From Gammaproteobacteria bacterium (GTDB taxonomy: Bacteria; Pseudomonadota; Gammaproteobacteria; Pseudomonadales; Pseudohongiellaceae): a stretch of DNA of 64,000 bases. This document shows, in pieces, positions 50,389-58,780 of the stretch. The notes below the pieces were generated by a model. The model saw only the letters and a list, made by a program, of their open reading frames with translations, was not told the origin of the DNA and searched no databases. The stretch spans positions 29,453 to 93,452 of the forward strand of contig VYCF01000017.1 of the NCBI GenBank assembly GCA_009844085.1, read 5' to 3'. The first letter of the stretch is position 1, and the number at the start of each line of letters is the position of its first letter. The position numbers and the translations under genes are program-made.

Positions 50389-50844
50389 ATGCATTGTCCT
50401 TTTTGCGGTGCGGTGGACACCAAGGTGATCGATTCGCGGCTCGTATCCGACGGCAATCATGTGCGCCGCCGCCGTGAGTGCATTACCTGCGAGGAACGCT
50501 TCACCACTTACGAATCCGCAGAACTCGTCATGCCCCGCATCATCAAGAGCGACGGGTCGCGCGAGCCTTTCAACGACGAGAAGTTGCAGGCCGGCCTGCA
50601 GAAAGCGCTGGAAAAGCGGCCGGTAAGCATCGAAAACGTGGAAGCCGCGGTCAATCGGATCAAGGCGAAACTGCGGGCCGGCGGAGAACGCGAAATCCCG
50701 TCGCGCATGGTGGGCGAAGAGGTGATGCGGGAGTTGCGCGAACTCGATGAAGTCGCCTTCGTGCGTTTCGCCTCGGTGTATCGCAGCTTCAGGGATCTGG
50801 AAGAGTTCCGCCAGGAAATCGAGCGCCTTTCTAAAAGCAACTAG
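50389..50844 (+). CDS. nrdR: Transcriptional repressor NrdR
   Basis: 151 residues: an N-terminal zinc ribbon ([15 protein letters not shown]...[12 protein letters not shown]) and an ATP-cone domain ([28 protein letters not shown]). It represses ribonucleotide reductase genes according to ATP/dATP status. Position between glyA and ribD is typical of gammaproteobacteria. Confidence 0.98.
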   Translation: MHCPFCGAVDTKVIDSRLVSDGNHVRRRRECITCEERFTTYESAELVMPRIIKSDGSREPFNDEKLQAGLQKALEKRPVSIENVEAAVNRIKAKLRAGGEREIPSRMVGEEVMRELRELDEVAFVRFASVYRSFRDLEEFRQEIERLSKSN

Positions 50845-50871
50845 GTCCGGCCGGCCCGGAGACAGCGGCAT

Positions 50872-52029
50872 ATGCGGATCATCACCCAAGCGGATTGCAC
50901 CGGCGCTTCAGCGGAATGGCCGGGTCATATGCGGCGGGCATTCGAACTCGCGCGCTCGGTGCTGTCCTGTGCGCCCAATCCCCGCGTGGGTTGCGTGATC
51001 GTGCGGGACGGACGCCGCGCGGGCGAAGGTCTACATGCCGGCGCCGGCCGCGATCACGCCGAGATCGCGGCGCTGGCCGCGGACCCCGAAGGCGGCGCCG
51101 GGGCAACGCTGTTCGTTACCCTCGAACCCTGTTCGCACGAAGGCCGCACAGGGCCTTGCACCAGGGCGTTGATCGAAGCCGGAGTCAGGCAGGTGGTAGT
51201 CGCCGGGCTCGACCCCAATCCGCAAGTCTCGGGCATCCCGGAACTGGAAGCTTCGGGCATCGAGGTATTCAGATTCCAGGATTTCGCCGGCGAGGCGGCA
51301 GACCTCAACAAGGGCTTCCTCCGGCGCATGGACGTCGGCAGGCCTTTCGTGCGCTGCAAATTCGCCATGAGCCTCGATGGCAGAACGGCGCTGGCCAACG
51401 GCCAGAGCAAATGGATTACCGACGCCGAAGCGCGCGCCGACGCGCAACTGCTACGCGCGGGCAGTTGCGCAATCGTTACCGGAGTAAACACCATTCTCGC
51501 CGACGATCCGGCCTTGAACGTCCGACCCAACGCGCTGTCGGGCGGCGAGCGGGAACTGGCCGAGGCGCGGCTCCTTGAGGCGGGCCAGCCGCCGCGGGTG
51601 ATTCTCGACAGCAAGTTGCGCACCCCCGCGGAGGCGAAGACCCTGTCGCTCGAGGGCGACGTGAAAATCTTCAGTCTGCGGGATCAGGGCGCCCCAGGCG
51701 GCTATCCGGATAACGTAGAAGTGATTACCGCGCCGGCGCGACAGGCAAGGGTGAACCTCGAATTCGTGCTAAACTGCCTCGCCTCGAGATTTGAATGCAA
51801 TGAAATCCTGGTCGAAGCCGGGCCGATATTGGGCGGGGCATTGGCGGCAGCCGGCCTGGTTGACGAGTTGGTCATCTATCTGGGCGCCCGATTGCTGGGC
51901 AGCGACGCAAGACCCCTGCTGGAATTCGACGGCCCCGATTCCCTGACGCAAGCCGAGGCGCTCAAGATCGTCGAAGTCAGCGCCGTCGGCGACGGACTCA
52001 AGATCATCGCCCGGTCTGCGGCGGGTTGA
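50872..52029 (+). CDS. ribD: Bifunctional riboflavin deaminase/reductase RibD
   Basis: 385 residues. The N-terminal cytidine-deaminase-like domain has HAEIAAL and PCSHEGRTGPC zinc motifs. The C-terminal reductase domain starts near KFAMSLDGRTALANGQSKWIT. It catalyses the two pyrimidine steps of riboflavin synthesis. It starts 28 bases after nrdR and ends 10 bases before ribE. Confidence 0.97.
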   Translation: MRIITQADCTGASAEWPGHMRRAFELARSVLSCAPNPRVGCVIVRDGRRAGEGLHAGAGRDHAEIAALAADPEGGAGATLFVTLEPCSHEGRTGPCTRALIEAGVRQVVVAGLDPNPQVSGIPELEASGIEVFRFQDFAGEAADLNKGFLRRMDVGRPFVRCKFAMSLDGRTALANGQSKWITDAEARADAQLLRAGSCAIVTGVNTILADDPALNVRPNALSGGERELAEARLLEAGQPPRVILDSKLRTPAEAKTLSLEGDVKIFSLRDQGAPGGYPDNVEVITAPARQARVNLEFVLNCLASRFECNEILVEAGPILGGALAAAGLVDELVIYLGARLLGSDARPLLEFDGPDSLTQAEALKIVEVSAVGDGLKIIARSAAG

Positions 52030-52039
52030 GGACATCGGC

Positions 52040-52642
52040 ATGTTTACCGGAATCGTCGCGGCCGTGGGAACCTTGCTCGAACGAAACGATCGAGGCGGCG
52101 ACTGCCGCCTGCGGATCGCCGCGGGAACGCTCGATCTGGGCGACACGGACATCGGCGACAGCATCGCCGTCAACGGCTGCTGCCTGACCGTGGTGGAACT
52201 GGAAGCCGACGGCTTCAGCGCCGACGTTTCCAACGAGACCTTGCGTTGCACCACGCTGGGCTCGCTTGAACCGGGGCGGCGGGTCAACCTTGAGAAGGCC
52301 ATGTGTCTCGGCGATCGTCTTGGCGGACATCTGGTCAGCGGTCACGTCGACGGCATCGGCGCGCTGCTGCGGCGGGAAAGCGACGGCGACAGCTTGCGGC
52401 TGAGCTTGCGCGCGCCGGCCGGTCTCGCCAGATACATCGCGCGCAAGGGCTGTATCTGCATCGACGGCGCGAGCCTGACGGTAAACGAAGTGGACGGAAC
52501 GGATTTCAGCGTGAATATCATTCCCCACACCCGGGCGGAGACGATCATCGGCCAATATCGGGAGGGGCAGCAGGTCAATCTGGAAGTGGACCTGCTGGCG
52601 CGCTACCTTGAGCGGTTGCAGTCAGGTAGCCCGGAGAATTGA
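52040..52642 (+). CDS. ribE: Riboflavin synthase, alpha subunit
   Basis: 200 residues with two tandem lumazine-binding barrels (MFTGIVAAVGTLLER...SIAVNGCCLTVVEL; HLVSGHVDGIG...CICIDGASLTVNEV). Dismutates dimethylribityllumazine to riboflavin. Normal length. The stop overlaps a TTG that could start the next gene. Confidence 0.97.
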   Translation: MFTGIVAAVGTLLERNDRGGDCRLRIAAGTLDLGDTDIGDSIAVNGCCLTVVELEADGFSADVSNETLRCTTLGSLEPGRRVNLEKAMCLGDRLGGHLVSGHVDGIGALLRRESDGDSLRLSLRAPAGLARYIARKGCICIDGASLTVNEVDGTDFSVNIIPHTRAETIIGQYREGQQVNLEVDLLARYLERLQSGSPEN

Positions 52643-52656
52643 ACGGCGCAAACAAG

Positions 52657-53802
52657 ATGAAGCTGAATACGACGGCGGAACTGATCGACGAAATCCGCCA
52701 GGGCAAAATGGTCGTCATCATGGACGACGAGGAACGCGAGAACGAAGGCGACCTCGTACTTGCGGCGGAACGCGTGCGCCCGCAAGACATCAATTTCATG
52801 GCCAGGAACGCCCGCGGCCTGATCTGCCTGACCCTGACCGGAGAGCGTTGCGAATTCCTCAAGCTGCCGCTGATGGTCAACGAAAATCGCACCCGGCACA
52901 ACACCAGTTTCACCGTCTCCATCGAAGCCGCGAGCGGTGTTTCCACGGGCATTTCCGCCGCCGACCGGGCGCGCACGATCCAGGTCGCGGTGGCCGCCGA
53001 TTCGCGCCCCGAGGACATCGTCCAGCCCGGTCATGTATTTCCGATCATTTCCCAGCCCGGCGGCGTCCTGCGGCGGGCGGGACATACCGAAGCCGGCTGC
53101 GATCTGGCGCGGCTGGCGGGCTATGCGCCCGCGGCGGTCATCGTCGAAATCATGAACGAGGACGGCAGCATGGCGCGCCGAGGCGATCTCGAAGAGTTCG
53201 CCAGGGAGCACAAGCTCAAGATCGGCACGATCGCCGACCTCATCCATTACCGGCTGGCGAACGAACATACCGTGACCCGAACGGCCAGCAATCGCCTGCA
53301 AACCAGCCACGGCGAATTCGAGGCGCATACCTATCTCGATTCGATCAGCGGCAGCACGCATCTGGCCTTCACCCTGGGCAAGATCTCTCCGGAAGAGCCG
53401 ACCCTGGTGCGAGTGCATATTCCCAATCCCTTGCGCGATGTCTGCGAAGTGCTCAGCGGCGAGCGCACAAGCTGGTCCTTCGGCAGCGCGCTCGAGCGGA
53501 TCAGCGAGGAAGGCAAGGGCGCCGCCGTCCTGTTGTCCGGAGACGACTACGGGCAGGGCGTCGACCAGGCCATGGCCGCGGTGCTCGCCGCGGGTCGCCG
53601 CCGCAACGCCGACGCGGAATTGCGCAGCGATCTCATGATCGGCACGGGAGCGCAGATACTGCGCGATCTCGGCGTCGGCAAGATGCGGCTGCTCAGTTAC
53701 CCCGCGCGTTACAACGCCATCTCCGGCTTCGATCTGGAAGTTACGGAGTTCGTGCGCTTCAAAAAGCTAAGCAAATTGGGCAACGGGAGCAACGGCAAGT
53801 GA
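52657..53802 (+). CDS. ribB: DHBP synthase fused to a degenerate GTP cyclohydrolase II domain (RibBX type)
   Basis: 381 residues. The N-terminal 3,4-dihydroxy-2-butanone-4-phosphate synthase domain is intact (DDEERENEGDLV, TRHNTSFTVSIEAASGVSTGISAADRA, GHTEAGCDLARLAG). The C-terminal ~170 residues have the GTP cyclohydrolase II fold, but the C-x10-C-x-C zinc site is missing: the region reads IPNPLRDVCEVL. A separate intact ribA lies at 56211, so the fused domain is probably non-catalytic. ATG at 52657 is preferred; TTG at 52639 is possible. Confidence 0.93.
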   Translation: MKLNTTAELIDEIRQGKMVVIMDDEERENEGDLVLAAERVRPQDINFMARNARGLICLTLTGERCEFLKLPLMVNENRTRHNTSFTVSIEAASGVSTGISAADRARTIQVAVAADSRPEDIVQPGHVFPIISQPGGVLRRAGHTEAGCDLARLAGYAPAAVIVEIMNEDGSMARRGDLEEFAREHKLKIGTIADLIHYRLANEHTVTRTASNRLQTSHGEFEAHTYLDSISGSTHLAFTLGKISPEEPTLVRVHIPNPLRDVCEVLSGERTSWSFGSALERISEEGKGAAVLLSGDDYGQGVDQAMAAVLAAGRRRNADAELRSDLMIGTGAQILRDLGVGKMRLLSYPARYNAISGFDLEVTEFVRFKKLSKLGNGSNGK

Positions 53803-54275
53803 GCGCGAGTTCGATTCTCAAGGGAGATTTGCAGCCCGGCAATGCGCGATACGCCATCGCCATGAGCCGCTTCAACGGTTTCATCGTCGAGCGGCTGCTC
53901 GACGGCGCCCTCGAAGCCCTGACCGCGCAAGGCGCGGAACGCGACCGCATCAGCATCGTCCAGGTGCCCGGGGCATGGGAACTGCCGCTCGCGGTTCAAA
54001 CCCTGGCGCAGCGGCAGGACATCGACGCGGTCATCGCTCTCGGTACTGTAATCCGCGGCGAAACGGCGCATTTCGATTATGTCGCCGGAGAATGCGTGCG
54101 CGGGCTGAATCGCGTAATGCTCGATTCCGCAAAGCCGGTAACCCTGGGCGTACTCACCGTGGAAACGGTGGAGCAGGCCGAAGCCCGCTCCTGCCCCAGC
54201 GACAACAAGGGGGCCGAAGCAGCGCTCGCCGCCATGGAAATGGTCAGCCTGACCGCGCGCCTGGCGAGCGAATGA
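53799..54275 (+). CDS. ribH: 6,7-dimethyl-8-ribityllumazine synthase
   Basis: 158 residues, GTG start at 53799 overlapping the previous stop (GTGA). Conserved VPGAWELPLAVQTLA, ALGTVIRGETAHFDYVAGE and FGVLT-like segments are present. Makes the direct riboflavin precursor. It overlaps nusB by four bases. Confidence 0.97.
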   Translation: MSASSILKGDLQPGNARYAIAMSRFNGFIVERLLDGALEALTAQGAERDRISIVQVPGAWELPLAVQTLAQRQDIDAVIALGTVIRGETAHFDYVAGECVRGLNRVMLDSAKPVTLGVLTVETVEQAEARSCPSDNKGAEAALAAMEMVSLTARLASE

Positions 54276-54688
54276 CATCGCCCCGGAACAGGGCGCGCCG
54301 GCTGGCGTTGCAAGCGCTCTACCAATGGATCATGTCGGAAAACGATCCGCGGGAGATCGCGAAACAATTGCGCGAAGACGCTGGCGGCCGGATCGACCTG
54401 GACTATTTCGATCGACTGTTTCCGGCGATTTCCGAAAGCAGGAGCGAGCTCCAGCAGCACCTGGAACCGGTACTCGACGGAAGGAGGCTCGATCCGGTGG
54501 AACAGGCCGTGATCTGGCTGGGAACCTTTGAACTCGCCGGACAGCCGGATGTTCCCTATCGGGTCGTTATCGACGAATCAGTCGAGCTCGCCAAGGTTTT
54601 CGGCGCCACCGACAGTTACAAGTACGTCAATGCGGTGCTCGACAAACTGGCGCCGCGACTGCGCGGCGACGAAGCAGCCGCCGGCTGA
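54272..54688 (+). CDS. nusB: Transcription antitermination factor NusB
   Basis: 138 residues, RARRLALQALYQWIMSE start and YRVVIDESVELAKVFGATDSYKYVNAVLDKL end. Binds boxA with S10 for rRNA antitermination. ATG at 54272 lies in the ribH stop; a longer upstream reading is an overlap artefact. Confidence 0.97.
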   Translation: MTSPRNRARRLALQALYQWIMSENDPREIAKQLREDAGGRIDLDYFDRLFPAISESRSELQQHLEPVLDGRRLDPVEQAVIWLGTFELAGQPDVPYRVVIDESVELAKVFGATDSYKYVNAVLDKLAPRLRGDEAAAG

Positions 54689-54690
54689 AA

Positions 54691-55695
54691 ATGAGTCTGA
54701 CCGAGCGCGATATCATCAGCCGGTATTTCAATGTGCCGGAACTGGCCTTGCCAAGGCCCGAAATCGAGCTTGGCCCCGGTGACGACGCCGCCGTCCTGCA
54801 TGTTCCCGAGGGTAAACGCCTGGTCGTTTCCACCGATGTGCTCGCCGCGGGAGCGCATTTCCCGGAAGACGCCGCGGCGGAACTGATCGCGAACCGCTCG
54901 CTCGCGGTCAATCTCAGCGATCTCGCCGCAATGGCGGCCGAACCCCTGTGTTTCACCCTGAGCCTGACCTTGCCCCGGGCGGATGCGAAATGGCTTACGG
55001 CATTCAGCCGCGGCCTCGCCGAACTCGCGGGGGAGTTTCGCTGCTCCCTGATCGGCGGCGATCTCAGCCGGGGACCCTTGCAGGTAGCGATCCAGGTCCA
55101 TGGTTTGTGCGAAGCCGGACACGAACTTCGCCGCAAGGGAGCCCGGCCCGGACAGAAAGTGTACGTCACCGGCTGGGTCGGCGACGGCGCCCTGGGTCTC
55201 GCCGGTCTCGGCGTCGCCGCCTCGAACATCGCATTCAACGCGCCCATAGAGGAACTGCCGGAAGAGTGCCGGGCGCATTTCCATACCGCATATTTCCGCC
55301 CCCGGCCTCGAATCGGGTTTGCCCTCGCCGCAGCGCCCCTGATCGCCTGCGCCATCGACGTATCCGACGGACTGCTCGGAGATGCAGGCCATCTGGCCGC
55401 TGCATCCGATGTGGGCATGGTGCTTTACCCCGAGCAGTTTCCATTTTCTGCCTCCGCCCGCTGCTGCGCGAACCCGGAAACACGCATCCGCGCGGCGCTT
55501 GCCGGAGGCGACGACTACGAATTGTGTTTTACCGCGGACCCGGCCAACGAACGCGAACTCATGGCAATCGCCGCCGGCATGAATTTGCCCCTTACCTGCA
55601 TTGGCGAAGTGGCAGCGGGCGAGGGCGTACGATGCGCCGGTATGGAAGTGAACCTGTCTTCCTTCGATCATTTCGGAAGTTCGACGCATGAATGA
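54691..55695 (+). CDS. thiL: Thiamine-monophosphate kinase
   Basis: 334 residues. GPGDDAAVLHV, NLSDLAAMAAEP, LIGGDLSRGPL and CAIDVSDGLLGDAGHL motifs of the PurM-like ATP-binding fold. Converts thiamine phosphate to thiamine diphosphate. It starts 2 bases after nusB and overlaps pgpA by 8 bases. Confidence 0.97.
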   Translation: MSLTERDIISRYFNVPELALPRPEIELGPGDDAAVLHVPEGKRLVVSTDVLAAGAHFPEDAAAELIANRSLAVNLSDLAAMAAEPLCFTLSLTLPRADAKWLTAFSRGLAELAGEFRCSLIGGDLSRGPLQVAIQVHGLCEAGHELRRKGARPGQKVYVTGWVGDGALGLAGLGVAASNIAFNAPIEELPEECRAHFHTAYFRPRPRIGFALAAAPLIACAIDVSDGLLGDAGHLAAASDVGMVLYPEQFPFSASARCCANPETRIRAALAGGDDYELCFTADPANERELMAIAAGMNLPLTCIGEVAAGEGVRCAGMEVNLSSFDHFGSSTHE

Positions 55696-56176
55696 TCCTG
55701 TGCCGAATCCGACATTCAGGGAATTGCTGGCGCGGCCGGTGGATCTGCTCGCCTTCGGCTTCGGCAGCGGGCTTTCGCCCCAGGCGCCGGGCACCGCCGG
55801 CACCCTGGCCGCCGCCGCGATCTGGCTGACTCTTCCGGCGCCGTCCTTCCCGCTGGCACTATTGCTGATCTGCGCCGCCACGGTGGCCGGCGTCTGGATT
55901 TGCGGGCGCACAACGGCGCGGCTGGGGGGCGGCGATCACCCCGGTATCGTCTGGGACGAGTTCGCCGGCTGCTGGATCACCCTTGCGCTGGTCCCCGCCG
56001 GCTGGCAGTGGGCGCTGGCGGGATTGTTGCTGTTCCGCCTGCTCGACATCCTCAAACCCTGGCCGATCAAGCAGTTGGACCGCAATATCAAAGGCGGTCT
56101 CGGCATCATGCTCGACGATGTCGTTGCGGGTATAATGGCCGCCCTTTGCATGCAATGCGTACGATTGCTCGCCTGA
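55688..56176 (+). CDS. pgpA: Phosphatidylglycerophosphatase A
   Basis: 162 residues, membrane-associated. [27 protein letters not shown] and [16 protein letters not shown] are PgpA hallmarks. Dephosphorylates phosphatidylglycerophosphate. Normal length. Confidence 0.96.
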   Translation: MNDPVPNPTFRELLARPVDLLAFGFGSGLSPQAPGTAGTLAAAAIWLTLPAPSFPLALLLICAATVAGVWICGRTTARLGGGDHPGIVWDEFAGCWITLALVPAGWQWALAGLLLFRLLDILKPWPIKQLDRNIKGGLGIMLDDVVAGIMAALCMQCVRLLA

Positions 56177-56210
56177 TTGCCGGTCAGGACCAAAACCGGG
56201 GGTTTTCGAA

Positions 56211-56807
56211 TTGACCATCGAATTTGTCGCTCAAGCGAAGCTGCCGACCCGCTGGGGCGATTTCAGAATCTACGGCTTCAAGGATCTGCAAGCGGACAAG
56301 GAACACGTTGCGCTGGCGCTCGGGAAATTGAATCTCGACGAGCCGTTGCTATGCCGGATCCATTCCGAATGCCTGACGGGCGACAGCATGTTCAGCCTGC
56401 GCTGCGATTGCGGCCCGCAACTCGAATTCGCCATGCAGCAAATCTCCGAAGCAGGCCGCGGCCTGATCCTGTACCTGCGCCAGGAAGGCCGCGGCATCGG
56501 CCTGCTCAACAAGTTGAAGGCCTACGCCTTGCAGGATGCCGGCGCGGACACCGTAGAAGCCAACGAACAGCTCGGTTTCGAACCAGACAGCCGGGAATAC
56601 CAGATCTGCAAGCCCATGCTCGACTTCTTCGATATCCGCAAGGTGAAACTGCTGACCAACAACCCGGCCAAGGTCAAGGCCTTGCAGGACATGGGCATCG
56701 AAGTCAACGAAATCATCCCCATCCACACCGGCGCCAATCCGCACAACGAAACCTATCTCGCCGTCAAGATCAACAAACTCGGCCACATGAGCAAATCCCG
56801 CGGCTGA
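56211..56807 (+). CDS. ribA: GTP cyclohydrolase II
   Basis: 198 residues with the zinc cysteines C54, C65 and C67 ([18 protein letters not shown]), the catalytic [11 protein letters not shown] and the GFEPDSREY substrate loop. First step of riboflavin synthesis from GTP. TTG start at 56211 aligns with the family N-terminus ([10 protein letters not shown]). It complements the zinc-less domain of the RibBX-type protein upstream. Confidence 0.96.
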   Translation: MTIEFVAQAKLPTRWGDFRIYGFKDLQADKEHVALALGKLNLDEPLLCRIHSECLTGDSMFSLRCDCGPQLEFAMQQISEAGRGLILYLRQEGRGIGLLNKLKAYALQDAGADTVEANEQLGFEPDSREYQICKPMLDFFDIRKVKLLTNNPAKVKALQDMGIEVNEIIPIHTGANPHNETYLAVKINKLGHMSKSRG

Positions 56808-56818
56808 GCAAGCCGCCA

Positions 56819-57214
56819 CTACGACCAAACGCGCCCCGGCCAATCGGCTTCGCTGTTGAGCGAATCGAATTCAGCGTCCTTCGAAACGAGCGGGCAACGG
56901 AGTTCGATCGCGGTGGCTGCGATAAAACGGTCGAAAGGGTCGCGATGCCGCCAATCGAGGAGTGCGGCGCGTGCCGCTGTCTCGCGAGTGAACGGTGCCG
57001 TCAGCGTCTCGGTTTCCACGACGAGTTCATCGAGATGGGGGACGATCTCGGGCCACCCGCCGAGTTTTGCCTTGCGCGTCAACTCGTACATGCTGATCGG
57101 ACTGACGAATACCGAATCCGCCGCCGCAATTGCGGCCTCGGCCGCACCGCCGAGACGGGACGGGGCCATCAAACTCCAGATCCACGCGTGCGTGTCGAGC
57201 AATACCGCGCTCAA
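56819..57214 (-). CDS. PIN-domain toxin (VapC-like)
   Basis: 131 residues with PIN acidic residues: D7 (LLDTHAWIW), E in VSPISMYELTRKAKLG, D in RDPFDRFIAATA and D in LVSKDAEFD. Predicted Mg-dependent ribonuclease. It overlaps the antitoxin stop by four bases, and the pair is inserted between ribA and the cobC-like gene. Residues appear intact. Confidence 0.9.
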   Translation of the reverse strand: MSAVLLDTHAWIWSLMAPSRLGGAAEAAIAAADSVFVSPISMYELTRKAKLGGWPEIVPHLDELVVETETLTAPFTRETAARAALLDWRHRDPFDRFIAATAIELRCPLVSKDAEFDSLNSEADWPGRVWS

Positions 57215-57441
57215 GCGTCACGTTCCCACATGCTCAATTCGTCTTCGTCCAGAACGTCCTCGAAGTCCGGAACCGTGCTCGCCAGATGCGCAAGGGCGCC
57301 AAAGCGGAACTTCGACGAGTTCAGCGGGACAAGCTTGACCGCCGGCTTGCCATTTCTCGCGATAATCACGTCGTCGCCGGCTTCCGCGGCGGCTATGAGT
57401 CTCGAAAGCTGGGATTTGGCCTGGTGCATGTTGATCAGCAT
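57211..57441 (-). CDS. Phd/YefM-type antitoxin
   Basis: 76 residues: MLINMHQAKSQLSRLIAAAEAGDDVIIARNGKPAVKLVP is the Phd DNA-binding domain, followed by an acidic toxin-binding tail (VPDFEDVLDEDELSMWE). GGAG lies 8 bases before the ATG. Represses its own promoter and neutralises the PIN toxin. Confidence 0.9.
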   Translation of the reverse strand: MLINMHQAKSQLSRLIAAAEAGDDVIIARNGKPAVKLVPLNSSKFRFGALAHLASTVPDFEDVLDEDELSMWERDA

Positions 57442-57474
57442 GACGCCACTCCGAGTTGAATAGCTAACTTGGCT

Positions 57475-57503
57475 AGGCTACGTGAGATTTCCGAACTGGT
57501 CAA
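57475..57503 (-). promoter_or_regulatory. Candidate promoter of the toxin-antitoxin pair
   Basis: On the reverse strand TTGACC (57503-57498) and TAGCCT (57480-57475) are 17 bases apart, 34 bases before the antitoxin ATG. TAGC-containing half-sites around the -10 may form the Phd operator. Confidence 0.5.
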
Positions 57504-57542
57504 GATGTTGCTACATTTTCGTATTTTTTGGGGCGCAAGCAA

Positions 57543-58175
57543 GTGACCAACAAGGATACCGGCAAGCACATTACCGTCGATCTGTTGCGCCACGGGGAGC
57601 CGCGTGGCGGGGATATCCTGCGCGGGCGCGTCGATCCGCAACTGACGGATCGCGGCTGGCGGCAGATGGAGGCCGCCGCCGAGCGGGCGGAGGCGAACTG
57701 GACCCATATCGTCACTTCGCCCTTGCAGCGCTGCCGCGACTTCGCCCATCGTCTGGCGCAAGGCCGGCAACTCGAGTTGCAAATCGAGGATGACTGGCAG
57801 GAAATCGATTACGGCGACTGGGACGGGATGCCGATAGCCGAATGGCGCGCAAAATCCGCGCCGCAATTCAGGAGCTTTCGCGAAGACATCACCGCGCTGG
57901 CGCCGCCCAACGGCGAGACTTTCATCGAATTTCGCGACCGCGTACTTGGCGTTTGGGATGGCCTGTCCGGGCTACCCGCAGGCAGCCATGTCCTGCTGGT
58001 GACCCATGGTGGCGTGATGCGAGTGATTTTGCCGACAGTGCTGGGCATGCCGTTGAATCAAAGCTATCCGTTGCATATTCCCTTCGCCTGTCTCAGCCGC
58101 GTGTTGCTCAACGTGACCGGCAAAAACCGCCGCGCCAGCCTGCTGTTCCACAACGCCGCAAATCCGGTTCAGTAG
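57543..58175 (+). CDS. Histidine phosphatase, CobC-like (alpha-ribazole phosphatase)
   Basis: About 210 residues of the phosphoglycerate-mutase-like histidine phosphatase family. The usual RHG appears as LLRHGEP near the N-terminus, followed by ITSPLQRCRDFA-type and EIDYGDWDG segments and a LLVTHGGVMR second His. It lies convergent and overlapping by 7 bases with a cobalamin adenosyltransferase gene, which supports the CobC call. GTG at 57543 or TTG at 57528. Confidence 0.8.
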   Translation: MTNKDTGKHITVDLLRHGEPRGGDILRGRVDPQLTDRGWRQMEAAAERAEANWTHIVTSPLQRCRDFAHRLAQGRQLELQIEDDWQEIDYGDWDGMPIAEWRAKSAPQFRSFREDITALAPPNGETFIEFRDRVLGVWDGLSGLPAGSHVLLVTHGGVMRVILPTVLGMPLNQSYPLHIPFACLSRVLLNVTGKNRRASLLFHNAANPVQ

Positions 58176-58771
58176 TCGAGTCCCTTCTGCGCCTTGACGC
58201 CGTGATTGAAGGCGTGGCGCACCTCGTTCACTTCGCTTACGGTATCGGCTATTTCGAGCAGTTCGCGGCTGGCGTTGCGCCCGGTAACGACGACATGCTG
58301 CCGGGCCGGCCGCCCGCGCAGGGCCTCGAGCACCCTGGCCTTGTCGAGATAGCCATAGGTCAGCATGTAGGTCAGTTCATCGAGGATGACGAGGTCGGTT
58401 GCCTCGTCGGCGAGTAGCGCTTCGGCCTTGCTCCAGGCCGCTTCGGCGGCGGCGATGTCGGTCTGCCGGTCCTGGGTTTCCCAGGTGAAGCCCGTGCCCA
58501 TGATATGGAACTCGACGAGCGGGTTATCTTCGAACAGCAATCGTTCGCCGCATTCCCAGGCGCCCTTGATGAATTGCACGACGGCGCAGCGCAGGCCGTG
58601 ACCGACGCTGCGGGCGAGCATGCCGAAAGCCGAGGAACTCTTGCCCTTGCCGTTGCCGGTGAGTATGAGCAACAGTCCACGATCCTCCGTGGCGGCGGCG
58701 ATGCGGCCGTCGACATACTCCTTCTTGCGTTGCATGGCGCGCTTGTGGCGCGCGTCACGGTCGGATTTCAT
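58169..58771 (-). CDS. cobO: Cob(I)yrinic acid a,c-diamide adenosyltransferase
   Basis: 200 residues of the BtuR/CobO/CobA family: P-loop GNGKGKSS (39-46), VVQFIKGAWECGER, VILDELTYML and VVTGRNAS. Adds adenosyl to cobalamin or its precursors. It lies 9 bases downstream of dxs on the same strand, as the last gene of the xseB-ispA-dxs series. Confidence 0.95.
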   Translation of the reverse strand: MKSDRDARHKRAMQRKKEYVDGRIAAATEDRGLLLILTGNGKGKSSSAFGMLARSVGHGLRCAVVQFIKGAWECGERLLFEDNPLVEFHIMGTGFTWETQDRQTDIAAAEAAWSKAEALLADEATDLVILDELTYMLTYGYLDKARVLEALRGRPARQHVVVTGRNASRELLEIADTVSEVNEVRHAFNHGVKAQKGLDY

Positions 58772-58780
58772 TCGGCGTCC

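Noticed and set aside
49065..52660. FMN riboswitch ahead of rib genes
   Set aside because: The gaps between glyA, nrdR, ribD, ribE and ribB are at most 28 bases, and no RFN-type conserved blocks were seen before glyA.
52608..53798. Long upstream extension of ribH
   Set aside because: Runs through ribB in another frame; the GTG at 53799 gives the normal lumazine synthase length.
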